64,000 bases of DNA, taken from Phallusia mammillata (lineage: Eukaryota; Chordata; Ascidiacea; Phlebobranchia; Ascidiidae). Location of the stretch: positions 66,530 to 130,529 of the forward strand of contig QLIY01000167.1 in assembly GCA_003260075.1 (NCBI GenBank). Reading direction: 5' to 3'. Positions 37,701 through 51,500 of the stretch are shown in pieces. The translations under genes and the position numbers were made by a program. The first letter of the stretch is position 1, and the number at the start of each line of letters is the position of its first letter. Below the pieces are notes generated by a model. That model was not told where the DNA came from. It saw only the letters and a program-made list of their open reading frames with translations, and made no database searches.

Positions 37701-40700
37701 AACTGTTTGTTAATAATGGTGTTTTGTGATGGCAAAGGGTTATAACTTTCTGTGATTATTGCCCCCCCCCCCTGAAAACATATTTTTTTTTTACTTTTTT
37801 ACACACACACATATAAAAAACAAGAATTCCTTTGCTAAAAACATCAAATTATAGTACAGTTTCTGTAACAGAAAAAACTTTACTTGTCTTTCAATAAAGT
37901 TAATTTAACAATGAGTATTGTTGGAATAGCCGAAAGCAATGGTGCCCAAACTTTATCGATAAATTCCTCACTTAACATTTCAAAACATTCTGATTCATTC
38001 AAATAGACTACATGGTAGATGCTAAAGCTCACAAAGATATTTTGAAATTGGGCATTTTATCTCCTTCACAGTTCACATTCCGGGTAAGTGATCATTTAAG
38101 AAATCTACAAATTAGTAAATTGTTCCCCGGTTGGGAACCACTGCCGACCCCCCCCCCCCTCACTTAACATTTCAAAACATTCTGATTCATTCAAATAGAC
38201 TACATAGTAGATGCTAAACCTCACAAAGATCTTTTGAAATTGGGCATTTTATCTCCTCCACAGTTTAAATTCCCGGTAAGTGATCATTTACGAAATCTAC
38301 AAATTAGTAAATTCTTCCCCGGTTGGGTACCACTATCGTAAAGAGTGTTGATGATTACTTACTCGGTCATAGAATTCGATTGCTGCGCCGTTTGTGCTTT
38401 GCTGCCCTTTAGCTGTTGCTTTTCGTGCATACCAAAGAACGCTAGAGGGAGCACGAGAGCTGAGTGACGGTTTAGCGCATCTGGACAATGACGTGCGACG
38501 GCGTAGAAGACACTGGCCGAAGCGTGTTTGTACGTTTCTTCTAAAAATATAAAGCAAAGGTACATAAGGTTGGGTTTGTACGTCATACGGTTGGATCTTA
38601 CACTAATGATGTCACTTGTAATGAGGTTCGAATTTTACAAACATGAATTAAATGTACGGACTACTGTTCGGACTGAAAGCGTTTCTGTAAATTAACAAAA
38701 TAACGGCTATTTTATTATCGCAAGATCGTGGGTTAAATTTATTTAATCTCACACACCCCTAGATAAATTTTAGCATTGATCAGGTGTCTATCTTGTTTTT
38801 CGGAGACAAGATACATAGTAGGTCCGCTTTAAGCTACTGTCAAGTTAATTCCACTTCCAAGTTCGGAGTGATTTGATTAACTGGAATTTCGGAGTGACTC
38901 GATTAACCGGAATTGCAAGTGATTCGACCCCCCCCCCGATAAATTTTAGCATTGATCAGGTGTCTATCTTGTTTTTCGGAGACAAAATACATAGTAGGTC
39001 CTTTAGTAGGCTTTAAGCTACTATCGAGTTAATTCCACTTCCAAGTTCGGGGTGATTCGATTAACCGGAATTGCAAGTGATTCGATTAACCGAAATTTCG
39101 GGGTGATTCGATTAACCGGAATTTCAAGTGATTCGATTAACCGAAATTTAAGAGATTCGATTAAACTTTACACAAAACACATTGAAAGTAAAAGCAAATA
39201 AAAAGCAACACTAAAATCTAAAGGTAAGCAGAATTGAATTTAAATTGGGCAACTGGATTAAAACTTTCTTCCCCCCCCCCTGATTCGATTAACCGGAATT
39301 TCGGGGTGATTCGATTAACCGGAAGTTCGGGGTGATTCGATTAACCACCCCCCCCCCTACACAAAACACATTGAAAGTAAAAGCAAATAAAAAGCAACAC
39401 TAAAAACTGGATTAAAACTTTCTTGAAGAAAATCACATTTTCTTTTACCTTCTTTTTCCAGATACCACTGTTTCATTTTCATCAACAACTTTTCAAGCGT
39501 TGCGTCTTTGGCGACCCGACTCAGATGACCGATGGCTGTCGAGTTGACCTTTCGGACTGCTAACGAGCGATCAGCCAATCCTGTGCGAGAAACAAATCAC
39601 GTGATCCATTGAACACCGTGCAGAGTTAAGTAATTAAACAAGTCCAAGAAAAAAAGTAAACAAAAATTATATTTTTTATAGTCGCTTTCAAGTTAATAAA
39701 TGCATATTTAAAATCTGCACAACATTTTCCAAAGTAATTTAACCGAAAAAGCTAAAACTGAAAAGGAGCTTATACCATTGGTAAGGGCATTGATAAATTT
39801 TCCAGCGAACGGCGTCAAATCGTTACCGCACGATGTCACTAGAGATGTTATTAGGTGAGCACATCCAGCCTATTAATACAAAACGTTATAATGTATGTAA
39901 GACGTTTTATTTTTTGACCTTTACAAACAATTTATCAACTGTAAATAGACAATCAGAAACATAACCAGCATATAGTGTTACAAAAATACTTTTCCTAAGC
40001 CAATAGAAGGCAGGTATAGTTAATTCATATTTTGCATTTTTTTTTGCTCAACTTTTCTATCCAGAGTCATCTTCTGCAGTAGTGCTAAACTTTGTAGCAG
40101 TGTGTATTTATAGCAATAACATTATGTTAAAACTCAATAGAAGTGTAAAGTTATTTGTCATTTTACATCAGGTTGTCAGTTTTATTACCACAGAAACGTT
40201 TCGACCTTTTGTACTATGAAGCGTTCTAAAACAATGCGAACCAATTGTATTTGCTGGTAATTTGCCCCCCCCCCCTTAGGTGAGCACATCCAGCCTATTA
40301 ATACAAAACGTTATAATGTATGTTAGACGTTTTATTTTATGACCTTTACAAACAATTCATCAACTGTAAATAGACAATCAGAAACATAACAAGCATAGTG
40401 TGTTACAAAAATACTTTTACTAAGCCAATAGAATGCAGGTATAGTTAATTCATATTTTGCATTTTTTTTGCTCAACTTTTCTATCCAGAGTCATCTTCTG
40501 TAGTAGTGCTAAACTTTGTAGCAGTGTGTATTTATATATTTATGACATTATGTTGAAACTCAATAGGAGTGTAAAGTTATTTGTCATTTTACATCAGGTT
40601 GTCTGTTTTATTACCACGGAAACGTTTCGACCTTTTGTACTATGAAGCGTTCTAAAACAATGCGAATCAATTGTATTTGCTGGTAATTTGCAGTGGCTAC

Positions 40701-43700
40701 AGTGTGCGGGGGTATAGCTCAGTGGTAGAGCATTCGACTGCAGATCGAGAGGTCCCCGGTTCAAATCCGGGTGCCCCCTCTTTTTCAATTTTGTTTCTTA
40801 TTTTGTTTCTTAACTTTGTGACAACAACAAAAATTATCGTACGAAAAACACCCAAAAGACGTATTTTTGGAAAACTTTGGGGTGAATATTTGGGGAAAAA
40901 AACATGTGCAAAAAAAGTTTTTTTTCAACTGAATCATAAATGTACATTGCCTTGCAATTTACATGGGCGAAAACAACAGTAGGAATGCGATTGTAAGTTC
41001 GAAAAACGGTTTGTCAAACATTCAAACGCCAAAAAATGTGCCCAATCCATAAGCATGATTTATTACTGCATTAATACACACGCGTTATTATTACCAAACA
41101 TTGTAATTATTGATGTCAGTTTCCCCAAATTGAAACATGTGTGGACATTTCAGCGTCGAAATGTTTAAACATTGTTTGATATATTTTAATATGTCAACTG
41201 CCGCCTATTTCAATCCCAGATGAGGAAAAAACCTGCAAGCAAATTGTACAACTGAACAATAACAAAGGTGACGTTCTAAAATAGTGTCACCAATTGTAGT
41301 TGTCACCAGTTTGTGTTAGCTGAACACATGCGGGGGTATAGCTCAGTGGTAGAGCATTCGACTGCAGATCGAGAGGTCCCCGGTTCAAATCCGGGTGCCC
41401 CCTCTATTTTAGTGATAAGCAATCGTCGTTTTGCATTAGCGTAAATTCTTGGCAGGTAAAATATTATGCGCAAATCCGCCAATATCATAATAGAAACATC
41501 AAAGTACATTGTCAATCAATTTGCAAGAGCGATAAAACAACAAACAACAACTTTTTGCAATAATTTGTTGCTGTTTTTACGTACGTGCGTCATTGTTATC
41601 AAAATTGCATTTTCTGACCGCTGTTAAAAATGTGTGAACATTTCAACCATAGAATGTTAAAAATGTTTTGATTATTTAATTTGTGTGCAGTGTTACTAAC
41701 ACCAGCAATCCCAGGTAATATCATATCGTATCAAGAAAACGCCCTAAAGGCACATTACGTGCTTATCTCTGCAAAAACAAAGGTGACGTTCTAAAACAAC
41801 AAGAACCAATTGTAGTTGTCATAACTTTATGCTCGTTGCATTGTGCGGGGGTATAGCTCAGTGGTAGAGCATTCGACTGCAGATCGAGAGGTCCCCGGTT
41901 CAAATCCGGGTGCCCCCTCTTCTTTGGTTTTATCAAAAAAAAAACTTTTCACCTTTTAAAATCAACCCAATTAAATTTTCGTTTGTTTTTGCTGGAGCAA
42001 TAAACATAAAAGACGTTTTCATCTATTCGTTTGAAACAATGTATATTCAGTTTAATTTAACAAAGGATTGGGCATAAAGATTAAATGGGCCAAGGCGAAA
42101 AAACGCAACCGCAACTCGATGTTAAAATACAGCCCAATTGGGCGTGAAAACCGCAACCCTTGTAACATTAAACTATGACAATTTATTTCAAACCTAATAT
42201 CAAGTAGAATATTTCTGGTATAATCGTTTCTGACCCATACACATAAAAAGAGGAGCTATAGATAAACAACTAACATTTTTTTGGTATTTGTAAGAAATTT
42301 TTTATACCTTTCAATGTTGAAAAAATGTTTTTATAATATTGTGCGTCTAGTTTAACTACTAAAAATTCATTGTCAAGTCAGATCAAAGTTTAAGTAATAT
42401 CTTTGTGGTACAATCGTTTCTGACGCACATACACAAAAAATGACAGCTATAAAAACATCCAAAATGGCTTCCAAACCAACAAGCAACAACACAAACCTTG
42501 CCCCCCCCCCTTTTTATACCTTTCAATGTTGAAAAAATGTTTTTATAATATTGTGCGTAGTTTAACTCCTAAAACTTCCATGTCAAGTCAGATCTAATTT
42601 TAAGTAGGATCTTTGTGGTACAATCGTTTTTGAAGCACACACACGAAAATCACAACTATACATAAACTTCCAAATTGGCCTTTTAAGCACTAACAATCAA
42701 CAGTACAAACCTTTGTAGACAATCCAACACCTCTCTTCGTCAAATCGGCCAACAGAGGTGCGAGATTTTTCAAGACTTCTTCGTCATACTGACGCAAGCA
42801 CCTTGACGCTGTTTCCATGAGTGCTGACGATTTGACGGCCTCCGCTCTCACCCAATCAAGAGCGTCCTGGGTCACGTGACCGCTACGGTTGTGCAGGTAG
42901 TTTAACATCTTCGTGAAATTTATAAGCGTGGTGAGAATTGGTGAAAATTTGAGAATGATTTAGATAGATAATTTCGTACTTATTAATAAGGATAGAGCAG
43001 GTTAATGGCTTTCAATCTTTTTTCTTTAATTAGCTCTTGGCTGATTTGGAAAAAAATAGCCCAGAATTTCTTTGCTACATGTGTTTCCTTAAATTAAATC
43101 CCAAAACCAAAACATATCAAAGTTACCCCATGGGGCGTAAATTGACTTCCCGACTAAGAACCAGTGGTTTAGCCCTGGCTTAAGTCATTGTTGACACACC
43201 ATTTTTTGGCAATTTGCAGCTTTATCTTTAAACCTATCACTATAGTGCAGGGGTTCCTAACCAGGGGTACCTGTACCCCTTGGGGGTACGAAGCACCAAA
43301 GCAGGGGGTACGACATGCAGTGTGAAATTATACATCATTTAGGCATATTTGTGAAGAATGCGTAACAAGTTACTTTGTTATATGTAGTTGATTTCAATCG
43401 ACTGATTGTTGGTGTGCTGTAAATATTGTTGAACTTACAAGACTGTTTTAATACATGCAATCAACACGGAAGTTATAAATACACTGAGTTTAATTCCTAT
43501 TATTATTTACTTCTGTTGGCCATTGTAGACAGGGGGTACGAGAAAATGTCATGAAAGCTCAAGGGGTACAAGCGCTTAAAAGGTTAAGAAACACTGCCCC
43601 CCCCCCTCGGTGCTCGACCAAACAGAACATTTGCAGTTTTGGCACATCCCTAACTGCTATAGTGTGTTATTTAACAATAATTTTAAATAATAGCAATACT

Positions 43701-46700
43701 GTATTTGCCAAAACAACAGATTCCGAACGCGACAAACATTAAAGTTTGAAGATTGACATTTCAAATATTATGCCACAAAAAATAACATTTTCAGGCATTT
43801 CCCGCTTAAACACTTTTTAAAATTTTGTCTTGGTGTATTTTAAAGACAACAATTTTTCTAAAAAATATTCTGTGCTTATACACACTATTAAGTGCAGTAA
43901 ATAAAACATTGAATTGCTTCATGCGTTACTTACCGGAGATTCAAGGCCGCTTAAAGCCTCCAACAAAGCTATCACCATTTGTGGAATGCACGGTTTGATG
44001 AGAGGTCCACAAACCTTGCTAACCTCGATCAGTGTTGACAAACTGAAAACGGTATCGAAAACTTAATAACTTTGTTATGTATTGGTGAGTATAAACAAGT
44101 TTTGGAAACACTGTAAGCAAAATTAAGACTACATGAAGCAACATTGGTGGTAAAAAACGCAAATTTGCCAAATGTAAAAATTAAAGGCAAAAGGTGAGAA
44201 AAAACTCAAAATCTCATGATTTGAAAATAGGGTAATAACCTTTAGCTTAAGTTTAAGGAGTTTATAGAAAGGACTGTATTGTAGTTGCACAAGGAAGAAA
44301 AGAATGTAGTTAGAGTTCAAAATTTGAAATTATTTGTTAATAAATGATGTTCTACCTCATTGCCCTTATTTCTTTCATCGTATTTTCCATCCCGTCCTTT
44401 AACAACGATTCAAGAATTTTGGAAATCACAGCGTCATCAGCTTTGATCCAAGTGGTTTCTTTGTCAAATAATTTTACAGTAATCTAAACAACGAAAAAAA
44501 AACGTTGCAATGGAGCACGACAATTCTTTTGTTTCAGCGCACAGGATGTACAAAGGTGGACTTCTAAAATGCGACCATTCAGTTGTTGTAGTGATTGTGT
44601 TATGGTACTGATGGTGTGCGGGGGTATAGCTCAGTGGTAGAGCATTCGACTGCAGATCGAGAGGTCCCCGGTTCAAATCCGGGTGCCCCCTCTTTTTAAA
44701 ACTTGTTTCAAGAAATTATTGCAAACGTTTTTTCTGGCGCTATAGCTTAATCCGCATATTGTTTGTTATTCAGTTAAAGAATGATTTATGTCTTTGCTTT
44801 AATATGAACAGTTTTAAATTAAACTTCAAACCAGATTAATTTCTATGCAAAGCCGTGTTGGACAATGGCTGTTTCATCATGCAAATTTATTTTTTACTTT
44901 TACAAAATATACTTTAATACCAAAAAAGGTAACCAAAACTTTGCAATGTTGCGCTTTTGGACCACTTGCATTAGACCGGGGTTCTCAACCCCAGAGGGGC
45001 AATTTGATTTTTTAGGGGTTTAAGTAATAATCATCAATCTAGCTGTTCTCACGGGTAAAAATAAAAAAATTGGTCCACTCTATTAGAAGACATTGAGGCG
45101 TCATTTCTTCGAGAATATTGAAAAAAAAAAAACCCCCCCCCCCCACTCTATTAGAAGACATTGAGGCGTCATTTCTTCGAGAATATTGAAGAAAAAAAAA
45201 AATTTAAAAACAGAAAAAATTAAAACAAACCTACAAAAATCACCTTTTTAAGAACTTTGCATGTGTCTTCGGCCGCCAAACGAACCGTTTCCTTGACGTC
45301 ATCACACACACGAAACACAATCGACCATAACTCTGCCAAGCGGTTGGTTATTATGCTTGCAGGTGGCTCTGTGCTGCCATCTGCCGGTGATGCATCTGTG
45401 CTCGTGTCTTGCCGCTTGAAGCCGCTCCTGAGCAGATCGGAAAGTGCATGGCAGCTAGCTTGTCGGGTTCGCCATAACTTGTCAGTTAGATTGCGGATTA
45501 GATCGTTGAGGATAACAGACATAAAGCGCTCAACCTGTGAGGTTAAATATAGACAAAAATGTAAGTATTGTTATTTTTCGGTTGATTGTGCTCAAATACA
45601 AGATAATTAGATCCGCCTAATCTTTTTTGTGCCGTTTATCATTTAGCTGCTTTAAAAAATAAAATTTACTACATATGTTTTTTAACAACATAATTCCCAA
45701 AACTGTTGTAAAACCAAATTGTAAATACGTTCTGATACGACTTTACAAATGTACAAGCATGACTGACGTTATAAAAACAGTATGGACCACTATATACGGA
45801 TCTGTTCCCCCCCCCCCTGCGGATTAGATCGTTGAGGATAACAGACATAAAGCGCTCAACCTGTGCGATTGGATATAGACAAGGTTGAAATGTTAGTATT
45901 GTTATATTTCGATTGATTGTGCTCAAATACAAGATAATTAGATCCGCCTAATAATTAGATTAGGCCCTAATCTTTTTTGTGCCGTTTATCATTTAGCTGC
46001 TTTAAAAAATATATACCCCCCCCCCTGTAAATACGTTCTGATACGACTTTACAAATGTACAAGCATGACTGACATTATAAAAACAGTATGGACCACTATA
46101 TATGGATCTGTTCATATGCTTATGATATCATAAGTTGAATGATGAAAATAACTCTCCAAATAGACAAACGTTTCGGCAATGGACCAAATCCGATAAATTA
46201 TTTTCACAAGAAAGTCTAAACTAATGCTTCACATTATTTAGGAATTAAACCACAAAAATCTTGAATAAAAAACAACACCGAACATATGAAGTTTCACCAC
46301 ACCAAAAATCGCAGTTTTTCTTTTATCATCAGCTGTTTGAACGTTTTTCATTCAAAATAACGCATAAGTTACATTCGCATATCCAACCAATGTTAGAGTG
46401 GCTTAAGTATGAATCACACGAACTGAAGTGGACTTTTGTACAGGAAAAGCGAACATAATTATCGATTATTATCTCATACACTGTCGCGTGATTTCGGACG
46501 GCAATAATGGCATAGTTAGGCGTTAACCTAAACTGATCAAAATTACTTTTTTGACGATTAATTGTTATTTAAAGAATGGAGTGCATTTTATTTTTCGAGT
46601 GTATTGTAGTTTGAAAGTGTTTACGTAAAGTTTGAAAACTGAAAAAGAGGCATCTACAGATGTAGCGAGACTTGCAACGATCAAAACATACTGCTTTTTT

Positions 46701-48481
46701 GTGAAGAGAATTATTATTTTTCATCTTTGGTTTTGGAACTTTTTTGAAGTTATCATTTTAATATGATTTTCATATCATTTCATGCAATGTAAACATGTCA
46801 TTTTTTCACAGGTATCATAAAGTAATTTAATAAGTGTATTAGAAATTTCCCATCCAGTATGACACATTAGAAGGCATTGTGGCGTTTACATCACAATGAG
46901 TTTAGGCGAAACACTGGTGAAGATTTTGTATTTGATCCTGATTGTTGGATTACCGTGGAACCCCCCCCCCAGTATGACACATTAGAAGGCATTGTGGCGT
47001 TTACATCACAATGAGTTTTGGCGAAACACTGGTGAAGATTTTGTATTTGATTCTTATCATTGAATTACCGTGGAGAGAGTTGGTGTCAGCAAGTACAAGA
47101 ATTTGCACGCATTGTTGTGATGAGATTTACCCTGCTAATGGAACACCAGTTTATTACATGACTAAAGGACCTAAAGGTTAGATACGTTTTATTACCAGTT
47201 GTATGGAGTATTTTTTTGTGAATTGCGCATAAATTGGTTAAATTGTCGGACAAACGATTACCCAGAATTACATATATGAGATAATGTGTTTATTTTGGAA
47301 CGTGATAAGAACGCGAGGCCTATTGAAAACGTCATACCGATCAGCAGGTCACCAAGCATTTTCATATAGTCGAGGATTAAGCTAGAAAAATGTAGCCTGC
47401 GGTGGGACTCGAACCCACGACAGGAGCCTTTACGGGACTCGCTCTCTACCAACTGAGAAAGTCGGTCGAAAGTAGACCCCCCCCCCAAGAATTTGCACGC
47501 ATTGTTGTGATGAGATTTACCCTGCTAATGGAACTCCAGTTTATTACATGACAAAGGGACCAAAAGGTTGGAAAACACGTTCCCAATTTGTACGGAATAA
47601 ATTGATGAATGTAGATAAATTCGTTAATTTGTCGAATTTGTCAAGTTTTAGATGTTGTAAGTAACAGAAATCTTGAGAAACTAACGTATTAAGCTGACTT
47701 AGGGACAGACCATTCCGGGTAATCGAAAATTCCGTTTAATTGCATTCTGGATCTAAACCGCATCCTATCAATAGTCAAGGAAATGAATTATTTGCATGAG
47801 ATAATGTGTTTGTTTTGATAAGTGATAAGAACGCCAGGCCAAGAACGCCTTGATAAGTGATAAGAACGCTACATTTTCTATACAACCTTAAGATTTTTGA
47901 ATGTGTAAGCACGTTGTTTTGTGATATAAAAGATTTTTAAATTCACACAGTTCATATTTTTGTTTTATGAAGGTGACACTGGTGCTGCTGGACCCAGGGG
48001 CCCTCAAGGTCAACCGGGTCAACAGGGCATCAAGGGGCCCAAAGGGGATCAAGGTTTAAGAGGTGAGCAGGGTGAAAAGGGGGATAGGGGTGAACCTGCC
48101 CCACTTGTCCCATATTCAGCATTTTCTGTTGCAAGAAGCAAACCTCTGCTGGGAAATGAAACCACTGCACTTCCTTTAACTTTTGACAAGGTAGTAAAAC
48201 TGGTATTGTGATATTACAAGAAAGTGGCGTTCGAATATACAAACGAAACCGGTTAATCGGGACGGCTTCGCTAACCTCAACCGTAGAAATCATTTATCAA
48301 GACAAAAGTCGATTAAATGATAACACAGAAAAACGCTTGACAAAGTGCATTTCGGATTAACCGGTTTCGTCAGCATTCGCAATTTGTATTTATACCACAA
48401 CCTGTTTAATGGCTATCCACATTCGCTATCCTTGCAACAGATACAGAAGAATTGCTACCTAATTTCATTGGTCCCCTATCA

Positions 48482-48571
<90 letters not shown>

Positions 48572-51500
48572 ACATTAGTCATAGTGTTAATATGGTGCGA
48601 CTAAACCAAGCTTTAAAACAATTTTTGGACAAATTTTGTCCACGTATTTTAACATCATTAGCTTGTGGGAAATGGGCTACAAATAAATAAATCGGAAAAG
48701 GACTGCCAATGGCCAATGGCATTTTTCCGTCGATAATACATCCCAGTTTAAACCATTTGCTTGTTACTTGTACGTATTACCTTATGTGTATTTTTATTTG
48801 GCATTGTGTTTCAAACATTAGCTTAGATTTTACAGCACGACATGATGGCCGCCATTGCACAGCCCTACAAAAATGCTGAAAATGCATAATTTTGTTGCTT
48901 GTATTTCAACACAGGTTTTCGTGAACGCTGGCAACCAGTTCGATGTGGAAAGTGGTCGGTTTATTTGCGTCCACCCAGGAATTTACCACTTCACATATAC
49001 AGTGCAGTCATATTTGGATAAATTCCTCGGAATACAGTTGATGAAAAACAACGAACCACAGGTACGAAAATAAATTGTGTCTGGTAATTTTATCGCATGG
49101 TAGTTACTTCGCATGGTTTATGTAAAAAATAAACAATATTTATGTATTTGCTTCATTCTCAAATATTTATGTGTTTGCTTTTTACTTTCAACGTTTACGA
49201 AACGTGCTAAGTGATTGTTGTTTTAGTTAAGTGTACTTTAGCACATCAATTGCTTGTCTTCCTATTTTCTATATCTTTTGCAGGTAATACTCTACGCCAA
49301 CGCAGTGCCGCGCCGCATAATGCAAAGTCAGACGATAATGCTGCCTCTGCTCAGAAGCGACATCGTGTGGCTACGACAGGCCAAAGGCTCGCGTTTCGCC
49401 ATTTACGGGAACTCCGACATGCAAATTACTTTCAACGGATTTTTGCTCTTCCATGACCGCGGCACCCAGCGGGCAGACTGCGACCTGGATGACGACTGCC
49501 TCTAGTGGTTGGGGGTGTATTTAGTTGTTGTTTTTTTGCGGTGATGATAAAATTTGCTATATTTCGTGTGTTTGTTGTATTTAAGGCAACGGTTATATTA
49601 ACCAACTTGAAGTTTGAAAAGAGCGTGTGATCATCGTTATTTGACAGAGCAAGTACCCCCCCCCCATTTAAGGCAACGGTTATATTAACCAACTTGAAGT
49701 TTGAAAAGAGCGTTTGATCATAGTTATTTGACAGAGCAGGTAAAAGCAAAAATAGTGAAGAAGCTACAGTAGTAAGAGTTGCAATATGATTCTTGACTTT
49801 TCTACGCAATCAACCACTCTACATCATCATTTCTCAAAAAGTAAAGAGAGATTTTAGTCCACAAACGTATTTTAAAACAATTTATCACTGGGTTTGCACT
49901 GCTTGTCAAGTGTAAAAAAAAACGTATGGGGACCACTGTCCAATATGGAAAATAATTAAAAGCAAAAAAAAACGCGATTTTAAATCAAACTGACTACCAA
50001 TTCAATTATTCAGAAAGATTATTTTAGAAAAAAGTAAAATTATTTCACGAATGCTGATAACTTGCTGTGCTAACAATTAGGTTTATTCGCAAACAAGTCG
50101 AAAAACAAGGTAACATTTTCTCAAAAAAACGAACATAGCATCCACCGATTTCACACTCAGACGATAAAAAGTAAAAAAAAAAATCATTTCGGAAACTAAT
50201 AAACAAACTCAGACTGACCGCTTTTGTTGGCTCCGGTGCCACCACATTCCATATTGACGTCATAGCACTACGTACAGAGGGTTGGGGGTCGAAGGTGTAA
50301 CGGTAAAGACGAGGCACAATACGAGGTAGATGGGGTTTCAGCTGCTCTTGAGCCGCATCAGCTATGCTTCGAAATCCGAAAGCCACACCCTGGAAAAAAG
50401 CAAGGGGTATATATTGCTGACATTGCTTTGTAAGAATAGGCGTTGCTACTAAGAGCAACAGTAGAGCCGACGTCACACATTCATGACGTCATAGTCATTT
50501 GTCGTCACATTTATGGATCAGGAGTTTGGAGTTTTTGGGCCCAGTTCCAGCGCTCATGGTAATCGGCAATTTATTTGAATATTGAACTAAATCTCAACTG
50601 TGGTCCGTTTGTATGAACGGGGATATTCCGATTTATATTAAAAATTCTTGTCAAATTGTGGACGGTGGTGTAGTTTAAAAAAAAACTTAAACACAAATTA
50701 TTGCACAACGGTATAGATTAGATGCGCTATATTTTCTTAAATTTCTGTGCAGGTCTGAAACAAGGGTATGGGTGTCATTTAAAACCATTGGACGGTAAAT
50801 CCTTAGTTTAAACAAAATTAGGAAGGTTTAGGCAGAGGAATATATATTTGAACTGAATGGCATAAGCAGTTCCTAAAAATACAGAAAACGTTTACAGGTG
50901 TGAAGATAAGTGCTAATCCCAGCGCGGTGAAACGAATAAAACCGTTAAATCGGCAAAATAGCAAAGTTTAACAAATTTGTCGTTCAACTGGTGTGATGCT
51001 AAACGAAATACTCATTGTTTTTTTTAAAACTTGTAATTTTGCTGACGTTTTGTCCACCAGAACGTTAGGGCTTCCTCAGGGCAATGAAGCAAAATATTTG
51101 CCAGCACATAAGCAAAATCGCACAAGAGCAGCGGGATACGATAAAATAATTACACCAGAACCAAGGTTATCCGTAAATATAGCAAAGTAGCAAGCAATAA
51201 ACAACAAAACTGTCAAGAATCCAATGGTACCGACCTTTTTAGTGTTCCACAGCGCATGGTGATTCGCGAGGTGAAGAAATTTATAAACAAGATCAGGTTG
51301 GTTGAGGTCGGATGCCAGTGAGCAGAGTTCCTTGTATGTTGTTAAACTCGATCTGCAACAAGTATGTTAGATAGTGAGTAATATGGTAAGTTTTTAGGTG
51401 CTATGCATTTTCATTGCATGGATATTACATTGCAATGTACACGAAGCCCTCGCTAAACAGTTGTTAACGTGCTTTAACTTGGAGCCCGAACCCGAAAGTA

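Noticed and set aside
40594..44676. - strand frames containing [18 protein letters not shown]
   Set aside because: They are antisense translations of the tRNA-Cys genes.
47396..47468. A functional tRNA-Tyr-like gene on the - strand
   Set aside because: The acceptor halves do not pair, the base before the anticodon is C rather than T, and the copy is part of a longer repeat; treated as a SINE head.
31643..48578. Poly-Pro reading frames at 31643-31849 and 48345-48578
   Set aside because: They translate C46 and C89 tracts and have no other coding support.
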